Shown: positions 1 through 7,687 of the stretch, one piece after another
Position numbering within the stretch: the stretch's first letter is position 1
How the letters are laid out: each line of letters starts with the position of its first letter
DNA from: Methanocaldococcus lauensis
Lineage (GTDB): Archaea; AGJL01; Methanococci; Methanococcales; Methanocaldococcaceae
DNA length: 64,000 nt
Assembly (NCBI RefSeq): GCF_902827225.1
Contig: NZ_LR792632.1
Span: forward strand, 1,321,030-1,385,029
Reading direction: 5' to 3'
The notes under the pieces: model-generated
What the model was told of the DNA's origin: nothing
The model's input: only the letters and a program-made list of their open reading frames with translations
Databases searched by the model: none
Program-made: the position numbers and the translations under genes

Positions 1-366
1 TTTGAATCTTCAATAAATAATTTGAGAAAAGAAAATGAAAACATAAGAGTAGAGCTTGATAAAATTAATGAAAGCTTACAAGATATAATGGCTCTTTATG
101 AAGTAGTATCTAATCAAATTAATCCATTTATCGGTGTTTCAAAGATAACAGCTACAAGTTTAGAAAAACTTGAAAGATTAGAATCTGAGTATAAACGATT
201 AAAGAAAACGATTGATGAATTAACTAATGATTTGGTAATATTAGGTTCCTTATATTTAACTCAACTAAATATAGATCTAGATAAAATTATTGAAGAGGTA
301 TTAGAAGAAGATATTATAAAGGCAATGTCCGGAGAGGATACCCATGATACAAAAAACAATGAATGA
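1..366 (+). CDS. flaC: Archaellum accessory protein FlaC, 5' truncated by window edge
   Basis: The reading frame is open from base 1 and has no start of its own, so the true start lies upstream; only about 121 C-terminal residues are visible. The fragment is highly charged and predicted helical/coiled coil (many Lys, Glu, Leu heptad-like repeats), as in methanococcal FlaC. FlaC, D and E are cytosolic partners that join the archaellum motor in Euryarchaeota. It overlaps the next gene (flaD) by 23 bases, the usual arrangement of a translationally coupled fla operon. The assignment rests mainly on position before flaD-E-F-G-H-I-J. Confidence 0.85.
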   Translation, partial: FESSINNLRKENENIRVELDKINESLQDIMALYEVVSNQINPFIGVSKITATSLEKLERLESEYKRLKKTIDELTNDLVILGSLYLTQLNIDLDKIIEEVLEEDIIKAMSGEDTHDTKNNE

Positions 367-1330
367 AACATCTCATTCATCAAACCCTGTATTTTCTGAC
401 GAGGATTTTCTCACAGAAGACGAAATTGAAGAATATTTAAACAATCTTAAACCACCATTACCTTCCTTTGTTGTAATATTAATAAAGAATAATCTAAGGG
501 GAAAAAGAGTTACTAAAAGGCAGTTAGAAAAAATCGTTGAAAGAATTAGAGAGGTCCTATCTAAAGGAAGAGTAGATAAATCTGAAGAGCTAAATAAAAA
601 ACTTCAAACTCTTGAGCAGAAACTTGATACAATAATGAAACTCACCACCCGAGTATTTTCAACTAAAGTTTCAGAAAAAATTGAAAACACTTCTAAAAAG
701 TCTGATTTAATTACGATTGAAAAACCTAAAGAGAATTGGGAAATTAAAGAAGAGATTGATAAAATTGAAGTAATAAAAAAACCTGTAAAAAAAGAAATTA
801 CAGAAAAAATTGACGAAACTAAAAAAGAAATATTAGAAAGTAAAAAAGAGGATATTAAAAAAGTTGAGGGGATATTTAAAGAAGATATTAAAGAAAAAGA
901 GCAAAAACCATTAGAAATTCCTGAAGAGGGTGTTTATATGCAAGCCACTGTTGAAAAAGAAAAATATTATAGATTAAATGATATTCCTGAAGATGCTGTC
1001 TCAACAACATTAGTTTTTAAATGGTTAGAATTTTTAATAAGCAAGTGTGGAATTACTAATTTACCAGATATTTTAGATTATTATAATGAGATTGGATGGA
1101 TATCTGATAAAGTTATATTAAAACTTTTGAGATTTGCTAAAAATATGAAAATAATAATAAATACAGAAAATATAAAACCTAAAGATAAATTATCGCCAAG
1201 TGATCATATTATGTCACTATTATACATTGAAAAGCTTGCTGGTAGACCTGTAAATTCAGAAGTCCTTGAAATGTTAGAAATAGAAATTAGAAGAATAAAA
1301 AAATGGGCTGAGGGATTACAATTAATATAA
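344..1330 (+). CDS. flaD: Archaellum accessory protein FlaD
   Basis: This 328-residue protein belongs to the FlaD/FlaE family of cytosolic archaellum motor components. Residues about 1-85 are a small globular part, about 85-195 are a Lys/Glu-rich coiled coil, and about 205-328 are a conserved domain (LKWLEFL, DHIMSLLYIEKLAG-like motifs) that is paralogous to the whole of FlaE downstream. The ATG at 344 follows GGAGAGG. An in-frame ATG at 938, preceded by GAGGGTG, could give a second product of 130 residues covering only the conserved domain; M. voltae FlaD is known to be made in two sizes. The gene is inside the fla operon. Confidence 0.93.
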   Translation: MIQKTMNETSHSSNPVFSDEDFLTEDEIEEYLNNLKPPLPSFVVILIKNNLRGKRVTKRQLEKIVERIREVLSKGRVDKSEELNKKLQTLEQKLDTIMKLTTRVFSTKVSEKIENTSKKSDLITIEKPKENWEIKEEIDKIEVIKKPVKKEITEKIDETKKEILESKKEDIKKVEGIFKEDIKEKEQKPLEIPEEGVYMQATVEKEKYYRLNDIPEDAVSTTLVFKWLEFLISKCGITNLPDILDYYNEIGWISDKVILKLLRFAKNMKIIINTENIKPKDKLSPSDHIMSLLYIEKLAGRPVNSEVLEMLEIEIRRIKKWAEGLQLI

Positions 1331-1348
1331 ATAATGAGGTGAAATATT

Positions 1349-1750
1349 ATGGATTCAATGGCTTCAATATTAGAAGTACACAAACCTACTAAGTTAGAAG
1401 ATATTCCAGAAGAGGATTCTATTGCAATTATTTTGGCATTAAAGTGGTTAGAATACTTATGTGAAAGAATAGGTACTGAAAATGTTCCTGATGTGTTAGA
1501 ATTCTACTATATGATAGGATGGTTAGGAGAAAAAGCATTATCTAAATTGTTAAAATTTTTAAAGGGAATTAAAGTTGATGAAGAAAATGTAATTGACAGA
1601 TCTGGAAAACTAAATATAACAGACCATATTGTATCATTGTTATTTATTGAAAGGCTAAATGGAAAACAAATATCTATAGAGTTATTGGATAAAATTGAAT
1701 GGGAACTAAGAAAAATTAAAAAGGGGGCTGAACAGTTCTATGGGATTTAG
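1349..1750 (+). CDS. flaE: Archaellum accessory protein FlaE
   Basis: A 133-residue protein that is essentially the C-terminal domain of FlaD on its own: shared segments include LKWLEYL, EFYYMIGWL and DHIVSLLFIERL. In Euryarchaeota FlaC/D/E take the place of FlaX around the FlaI-FlaH motor and link it to chemotaxis input through CheF. The ATG at 1349 is preceded by GAGGTGA. Its last 11 bases overlap the flaF start, so translation is probably coupled. The family call is firm because of both the sequence relation to flaD and the operon order. Confidence 0.93.
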   Translation: MDSMASILEVHKPTKLEDIPEEDSIAIILALKWLEYLCERIGTENVPDVLEFYYMIGWLGEKALSKLLKFLKGIKVDEENVIDRSGKLNITDHIVSLLFIERLNGKQISIELLDKIEWELRKIKKGAEQFYGI

Positions 1751-2153
1751 TTCAGTTGTAGGTACTACAATAATGATTATTGCATTGCTTATATGTGGAA
1801 TGTACCTCTATACTACAATAGATAATCATTATGAAAGGATTTATGAATCGTATAATATTTATTATTCCCATATACAAGACAAACTAAACGAGAAATTAAT
1901 AATAACAAAAGTAGTAAGTTCAGGATATCAAACAAATATAACAATCTATAATAATGGGTCTGTAGTGGTTGAACCGCAAAAATTTACAATAATTTTTGAT
2001 GGATTAGTAGTACCCAAAATAAATATATCATACTTAAATTCAAAAAAATATCTTGAGCCGTTAGATAATATTACTATTATTGTAAATTGGTACTCTCCTA
2101 AAAGAATATGCATAGTATCTGACAATGGAAAGAAGTACTTTTACTTACAATGA
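1740..2153 (+). CDS. flaF: Archaellum stator protein FlaF
   Basis: A 137-residue protein with one N-terminal membrane helix (about residues 6-27, VVGTTIMIIALLICGMYLYT) followed by a beta-sandwich-like extracytoplasmic domain. FlaF and FlaG form the pseudoperiplasmic stator that anchors the archaellum motor to the S-layer. The start overlaps the end of flaE. An 87-base gap with TTATATTT-like sequence separates it from flaG, the only sizeable gap in this operon, so an internal promoter there is possible but not shown. Confidence 0.9.
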   Translation: MGFSSVVGTTIMIIALLICGMYLYTTIDNHYERIYESYNIYYSHIQDKLNEKLIITKVVSSGYQTNITIYNNGSVVVEPQKFTIIFDGLVVPKINISYLNSKKYLEPLDNITIIVNWYSPKRICIVSDNGKKYFYLQ

Positions 2154-2240
2154 GATTAACTCATTTAAAATTATTTATAATTAAATAATTAATCGTTATA
2201 TTTAAAATTTCAAATTTATTTGAACTATAAGGTGATTTAG

Positions 2241-2696
2241 TTGGCATCTAGTGCATTATCTGAAATTATTATGTTTGTTGCAGTATTATTAATTGCTGCA
2301 TTTGTTACTGGAATCTTAACAACATCCACCTATAAAATTTCTATAGGAATTGACAAAAAAGGAGATGAACTGTCAACGAAATTATCCCAAGATTTTGAAA
2401 TTATAAATGACCCTGGTAAAATTATTAGAAATTCAGAAAGTGGAATTACATATTTGTATATTAAAAATACGGGTAAAGATCCTATACTATTTACAAATGA
2501 CTCATTTACTGTAGTTATTGATGGAAATATTGTAACTATTAATGATACAGAGCAATTAACAACTCCTGGAAGTAATGTGTTATATCCCGGAGATGTTGGA
2601 GAGATCATAGTAAATTACAATGAAACTGGTTATCATAGGATAAAAATAATATCATATACAGGAATATCAAGAATTATTAAAGGTTATATCTCTTAA
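2241..2696 (+). CDS. flaG: Archaellum stator protein FlaG
   Basis: This 151-residue protein has an N-terminal membrane helix (about residues 5-28, ALSEIIMFVAVLLIAAFVTG) and an extracellular beta domain, the architecture of FlaG, the partner of FlaF in the archaellum stator. The start is a TTG at 2241 directly after AAGGTGATTTAG, which gives correct ribosome-binding-site spacing; no ATG upstream would serve. It sits between flaF and flaH. Archaellin-like N-terminal sequence is superficially present, but the position and length favour FlaG. Confidence 0.9.
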   Translation: MASSALSEIIMFVAVLLIAAFVTGILTTSTYKISIGIDKKGDELSTKLSQDFEIINDPGKIIRNSESGITYLYIKNTGKDPILFTNDSFTVVIDGNIVTINDTEQLTTPGSNVLYPGDVGEIIVNYNETGYHRIKIISYTGISRIIKGYIS

Positions 2697-2715
2697 ATTA
2701 TTTTGCGGTGGAATT

Positions 2716-3408
2716 ATGAAACTCGCAAGAATTGATTTAAGTAGAGACGATTTAGAAAAAAGAATTGGGGGTGGTATTCCATATGGTAGTTTAATAATAA
2801 TTGAAGGAGAAGAAAGTACAGGAAAATCTGTGTTATGTCAAAGACTTGCATATGGTTTTTTACAAAATAGATGTTTAGTAACATATGTTTCTACACAACT
2901 TACAACCTTAGAATTTATAAAGCAAATGTCATCTTTAAATTACAATATTAACAAAAAATTGTTATCAGGTGCATTGTTGTATATTCCTGTTTATCCCTTG
3001 ATTGCTGATAATAAAAAAAAGGATGGTTTTTTAAAAAAAGTTATGGAAACAAGAGCTTTTTATGAAAAAGATGTCATTATATTTGATTCTCTCTCAGCAT
3101 TAATAGCAAACGATGCCAGTGAAGTAAATGTTAACGATTTAATGGCTTTTTTTAAGAGAATTACAGCTTTAAAGAAAATAATAATTTGCACAATAAATCC
3201 AAAAGAATTACCTGAATCAATTTTAACTATAATAAGAACATCATCTACAATGTTAATAAAAACTGAATTATTTTCTTTTGCTGGAAGTTTAAAAAATGTA
3301 GCTAAAATATTAAAATATAATATGGCTCCTGGACCTTATCAAAAGAATATAGTGTTTAGAGTAGAACCTAAGATAGGAATAGCTGTTGAAATAGCATCCG
3401 TTGCATAA
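2716..3408 (+). CDS. flaH: Archaellum motor RecA-like ATPase FlaH
   Basis: A 230-residue RecA/KaiC-superfamily P-loop protein. The Walker A motif is GEESTGKSVL (about residues 30-39) and the hydrophobic strand ending in Asp, VIIFDSLSAL (about 114-123), is the Walker B region. FlaH binds ATP with little or no turnover and forms a ring that regulates FlaI and assembly of the archaellum. The ATG at 2716 follows GCGGTGGA. It precedes flaI closely in the operon, as in all known fla clusters. Confidence 0.95.
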   Translation: MKLARIDLSRDDLEKRIGGGIPYGSLIIIEGEESTGKSVLCQRLAYGFLQNRCLVTYVSTQLTTLEFIKQMSSLNYNINKKLLSGALLYIPVYPLIADNKKKDGFLKKVMETRAFYEKDVIIFDSLSALIANDASEVNVNDLMAFFKRITALKKIIICTINPKELPESILTIIRTSSTMLIKTELFSFAGSLKNVAKILKYNMAPGPYQKNIVFRVEPKIGIAVEIASVA

Positions 3409-3442
3409 TAGTTATATATATTTTCAAGTTTTGGTGATAAAA

Positions 3443-5086
3443 ATGAGTGAAGCTGAGTTAAGAGAAGCCATGAACAGAAATCCACATTTACGAAAATATA
3501 TCGAAAACTTTAAGAGAATCTATATGAAAATTCCTGATTTTATGGTGTCCCTATCAAGAGAGTTAAAAGAACTAAAATATCCTAATATTATATATCCAAT
3601 TGGTGACCCTATATTTATACATATATTTGGAACTCCTGAAACTAAAACGAAATATATTGTTATTGAGCCAAAATTAGAAACTCCTGAAGAAAAATTAAAG
3701 TATAAAATGATTTTAAATAGAATCTTAGAATTAGCCCCATACGAAAAAACTCCTAAAAGTGTAGAGGAATTTGAAGAAGTTTTAGTAAGATTGTTTGATG
3801 CTTCAACAAAGGTTACAGAAAACTTTAATGAAGGAGGATTTCTTAGGAGAATTTTTAAATTTGCAGACAACAAGATAAGAATCACTAAAGAAGAAAGAGA
3901 AAAATATCTTTACATCTTAAAAAGAGATTTAATAGGTTTAGGAAACTTAGAACCTATTGCAAGAGATCCATACTTAGAGGATATTCACGTTATTGGTCCA
4001 AAAAATTGTCATGTTGTTCATAAAATTTTCGGAATGCTGCCTACCAATATAACATGGGAAGATGAAGTAGAGCTTGCTGATTATTTAAAGAATATAGGAG
4101 AACGAATGGGAAGGCCTGTATCAGATGCTCATCCAATAGTTGATGGTGCTTTACCAGACGGTTCAAGAATTAATATTGTTTACTCCACAGATGTTTCTCC
4201 AAAGGGGCCATCATTTACAATTAGGAAATTTACAGATGTTCCAATTAGTGTAACACAACTTATTAGTTGGGGAACATTTTCTACAGAAATTGCCGCATAT
4301 TTATGGTTATGTTTAGAGTATGGTATGAGTATATTTATCTGTGGAGAAACTGCATCTGGAAAAACAACAACATTAAATGCAATATTACCATTTATAAAAC
4401 CTGATTCAAAAATATTTTCATGTGAAGATACTCCAGAAGTTAAACCACCTCATCCTGTATGGCAACAGCTAATTACAAGAGAAAGAGGACCTGAAGAAAG
4501 TAGAGTTACATTGTTTGATCTGTTAAGAGCTGCATTAAGATCAAGGCCCAATTATATCATTGTTGGGGAAATTAGGAGTGTTGAAGCAGCAGTTGCATTT
4601 CAAGCTATGCAAACAGGACACCCAGTATTATCAACATTTCACGCTGCTAATGTTAGAAAGATGATACAAAGATTAAATGGAGATCCAATTAATGTTCCAC
4701 TAACATTTATGGACAACTTAAACGTTGCACTGTTCCAGTTGGCAGTTTATCAGAGAGGTAAAGTCTTGAGAAGAGTAGTTACAATTGAAGAGATTGAAGG
4801 ATACTATAAAGAGGTAGATGGTGTAATTACAAGAGCTGTATTTCAATGGGAACCTGATAAAGATAGGCACATATTTACAGGTAAAAACAATAGTTACATA
4901 TTAGAAGAAAAGATTGCCAAGGCTGCAGGTTATGAAGATCCAAGAGACATATATAATGAGTTAGAATTAAGAGCAAGGATCTTAGAGGAGATGATTGCAA
5001 GAGAAATTTTTGATTATTATCAAGTTAGAGATATTATCTGGGCATTTTACGAGAAAGGTTTAGAAGGGCTTCCATTCCCAATCTGA
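3443..5086 (+). CDS. flaI: Archaellum motor ATPase FlaI
   Basis: A type IV pilus/secretion superfamily hexameric ATPase (547 residues with this start) that powers both assembly and rotation of the archaellum. Walker A is GETASGKTTTLN (about residues 299-310), the Walker B region is YIIVGEIRSVEA, and the His box is GHPVLSTFHA. The frame is open further upstream to a start at 3401, but GGTGATAAA just before the ATG at 3443, and the family-typical MSEAELREAM start, decide for 3443. It lies between flaH and flaJ. Confidence 0.96.
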   Translation: MSEAELREAMNRNPHLRKYIENFKRIYMKIPDFMVSLSRELKELKYPNIIYPIGDPIFIHIFGTPETKTKYIVIEPKLETPEEKLKYKMILNRILELAPYEKTPKSVEEFEEVLVRLFDASTKVTENFNEGGFLRRIFKFADNKIRITKEEREKYLYILKRDLIGLGNLEPIARDPYLEDIHVIGPKNCHVVHKIFGMLPTNITWEDEVELADYLKNIGERMGRPVSDAHPIVDGALPDGSRINIVYSTDVSPKGPSFTIRKFTDVPISVTQLISWGTFSTEIAAYLWLCLEYGMSIFICGETASGKTTTLNAILPFIKPDSKIFSCEDTPEVKPPHPVWQQLITRERGPEESRVTLFDLLRAALRSRPNYIIVGEIRSVEAAVAFQAMQTGHPVLSTFHAANVRKMIQRLNGDPINVPLTFMDNLNVALFQLAVYQRGKVLRRVVTIEEIEGYYKEVDGVITRAVFQWEPDKDRHIFTGKNNSYILEEKIAKAAGYEDPRDIYNELELRARILEEMIAREIFDYYQVRDIIWAFYEKGLEGLPFPI

Positions 5087-5096
5087 GGTGGTTATT

Positions 5097-6776
5097 GTGG
5101 TATTCGATTTATTACCAAGAATTGGGCTTAAGCCCAAAGATTATTTATTAAAAATTTTACTGCCCGCTATCATTATTTCCATAGTTTTAACTATAATTGG
5201 AATTGTATTTTTTAAAGGCTTTATCTTATATTTATATTTACTTTTGCCAATTATAATACTTTCAAGTGCAATTATATATCCTTACATTGTTTTAGATTCT
5301 CAAAAAAATAAAATAAATGAAAGATTACATATTTTCATAACAAAATTTGGTACTTTATCTATAACAGACTTGAATAGAAAAGATCTATTAAAAATACTTT
5401 CAGAAGAGACAGAAGAACTTGGAGAATTAGCAAAAGAATCTAATAAACTGTATGTATTAACTGACAAGTGGGGAAGATCATTAGCAGAAGCTTGTAGATT
5501 TTTATCTCAGAGAACTCCAAGTAGTGAATTTGCAGATTTCTTAGATAGATTAGCGTATGCTTTAGATAGTGGTGAAGAGCTTAAAGAATTTTTAATAAAG
5601 GAGCAAGATATAGTTATGGATGATTATGCAGCATTCTATAAAAGATGGTTATATTCTCTTGATATGTATAAAGAACTCTATGTTAGTGCAATGACATCTG
5701 TAGCGTTTTTTTTAGCTTTCTCCATATTAGTTCCATTCTTGCTACCTTATGATTTTGTTTTTATGGCTACTATTTCCTTATTTACATTTTTTGGAATTGA
5801 GTTACTTATTCTTATTATCATAAAAAACAGCATAATATTTGACAGATTGTGGCATACTGGAGAAAAACCTACAGATACTGATAAAAAGCTTAAAAAATGG
5901 TTAATTATATCTATAATTCTCACTATAATTTTGTTATCATTTTTAATATGGACTAAATTTATAATTGGGTTATCACCATTTTGTAGAATACCCTATATGA
6001 TATTAATAGCTTTAGGATTTACACCATTAGCCATAGTAGGAATTATTACATCAAAAGAAGAAAACAAAGTTAAAAGAAAGGAATTTGTATTTCCAGATTT
6101 TTTAAGGTCTTTAGGAGATTCAGTAAGTGCTAAAGGAGGAGGAATGGTAGAATCCTTAGAGTATTTATCAAATCACGATTTTGGACCTCTTACAGAAAAC
6201 ATTAAAAGACTATATAAAAGATTAGCTTTAAATATAGACTCTAATAAATCTTGGAGATTTTTTGGCTATGAATCTTGTAGCTACTTAATACAACTATTTT
6301 CAGATATATTTTCAAGGTGTATATACTTTGGAGGAGATCCAAAAATAGCAGCCAATATAATAAGTAACAATTTTAGAAAGATTGTTCAGTTGAGAAAATC
6401 TAAGTATCAAACAGTTCAACAATTTATTGGAATAATTTATGGTCTTGGTGGTGGTTTAGCTTTAGCATTATTTGCCTCATTAGGTGTAGCTAAGATGATT
6501 AATGAAATATACTCTTCATTAAGCATACCAGAAACGGTCGTCCAAATTTTACATGTAATACCTATCCAAAGTTCAGGGCTCCTTGAATATATAATATTTG
6601 GGACACTTATAGTTTATTCTGCAATTTCAGGAATTTTGATCAAAATATTAGATGGTGGTCATAAGTATGCAGCATTGTTACACTTCGTTATTATTCTATG
6701 GATATGTGCTATAGTTGCATATGTAACAAAACTGTTAGTTTCACAGGTATTAGGAGCTTCCGTTCCGATTTACTAA
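5097..6776 (+). CDS. flaJ: Archaellum membrane platform protein FlaJ
   Basis: The polytopic platform protein of the archaellum (559 residues), related to TadC/PilC-type proteins, on which FlaI acts. Hydrophobic helices cluster at residues about 18-66, 195-245, 265-315 and at the C-terminus (about 440-555), separated by two cytoplasmic helical domains. The start is a GTG at 5097; an in-frame GTG at 5088 overlaps the GAGGTG ribosome binding site and is unlikely. It is the last gene of the plus-strand fla operon and runs towards flaK. Confidence 0.93.
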   Translation: MVFDLLPRIGLKPKDYLLKILLPAIIISIVLTIIGIVFFKGFILYLYLLLPIIILSSAIIYPYIVLDSQKNKINERLHIFITKFGTLSITDLNRKDLLKILSEETEELGELAKESNKLYVLTDKWGRSLAEACRFLSQRTPSSEFADFLDRLAYALDSGEELKEFLIKEQDIVMDDYAAFYKRWLYSLDMYKELYVSAMTSVAFFLAFSILVPFLLPYDFVFMATISLFTFFGIELLILIIIKNSIIFDRLWHTGEKPTDTDKKLKKWLIISIILTIILLSFLIWTKFIIGLSPFCRIPYMILIALGFTPLAIVGIITSKEENKVKRKEFVFPDFLRSLGDSVSAKGGGMVESLEYLSNHDFGPLTENIKRLYKRLALNIDSNKSWRFFGYESCSYLIQLFSDIFSRCIYFGGDPKIAANIISNNFRKIVQLRKSKYQTVQQFIGIIYGLGGGLALALFASLGVAKMINEIYSSLSIPETVVQILHVIPIQSSGLLEYIIFGTLIVYSAISGILIKILDGGHKYAALLHFVIILWICAIVAYVTKLLVSQVLGASVPIY

Positions 6777-6789
6777 AAATAAATAATTT

Positions 6790-7497
6790 TTATAAATTTA
6801 AAATAGAAAGAAAAATTTCTATAATTTTATCTCCTATTATTGGTGTTAGTAGATATGATAAAAAAATAGGTACAACAAATGGAATAGATGGAGTTACCCA
6901 AACTTCCTCATTTTTATCATATTTTGAAATATCATAACTCTCTTCTACGCTTGGTAATAATTTTAAATTTTCTTGATTACCCAGAACTATCCTTTCTTTT
7001 TTTATAGCATCAGAAACCTTCATTTTTTCTCCAATAAACATACATATAATTTCTTTTTTTGTTCTTGGTTTATAACCTCTAATTATATTTTTTATAAATA
7101 TAACAATTGGGATAATTATAGATAAAAATAACGCATTAATAAATACCATTATTGGAAATGAAGGAATATAAGGATTGTAATTTAAAAGTAAACCTAATGA
7201 AGAATATATTGGCATAGAATACTTAGGTATTAACGCCCCAATACCCATAAACAATTTTCCATCACCTCCTCCTGCTCCTAATAAGAACATAAAATAACCT
7301 AAAAAGAAACAAACTAAAAATCCAATAGCTGATTGACAAATAAACAGTAGATTATGTGCTATTATTGTTAAATAAATACTATATAAGAACCCAAAAATAG
7401 CCATTATTATCCAGATATAATCACTAATTTCTCTACTTTTTATATCCTGAATTGAGGCGATTAACAATCCAACAACTCCTACAATATAATTTAGCAT
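6790..7497 (-). CDS. flaK: Prearchaellin (preflagellin) peptidase FlaK
   Basis: A 235-residue GxGD aspartyl membrane protease that removes the short positively charged leader from archaellins before assembly. The first catalytic Asp lies in SIQDIKSREISDYIW (Asp18 region) and the second in the GGGDGKLF segment (GxGD motif, about residue 78). Five to six hydrophobic helices are visible. The ATG at 7497 follows GAGGGGTATA. It is convergent with flaJ, with only 13 bases between the stop codons, and is transcribed separately from the main operon. Confidence 0.95.
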   Translation of the reverse strand: MLNYIVGVVGLLIASIQDIKSREISDYIWIIMAIFGFLYSIYLTIIAHNLLFICQSAIGFLVCFFLGYFMFLLGAGGGDGKLFMGIGALIPKYSMPIYSSLGLLLNYNPYIPSFPIMVFINALFLSIIIPIVIFIKNIIRGYKPRTKKEIICMFIGEKMKVSDAIKKERIVLGNQENLKLLPSVEESYDISKYDKNEEVWVTPSIPFVVPIFLSYLLTPIIGDKIIEIFLSILNL

Positions 7498-7687
7498 TAT
7501 ACCCCTCTAATAAATTTTTATTTATTGAATTATTGTTATAATATAATTTTTATTTGTAGTATTATAATTTCGATAATTGTAGAAATTAATTTAGGATAAC
7601 TAATTTATATAATTTACATTAATAAAGATTATATAACAAAATTGTAATAAATTACTTTAATTATAATTAAAATCTTAGGGGATTAGT

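Noticed and set aside
3401-3442. An extended FlaI N-terminus from 3401
   Set aside because: It would overlap flaH, has no ribosome binding site, and the ATG at 3443 has GGTGAT at the correct distance.
6698-6937. A plus-strand ORF across the flaJ/flaK junction
   Set aside because: It is the antisense and out-of-frame shadow of flaJ and flaK, both of which are firmly identified.
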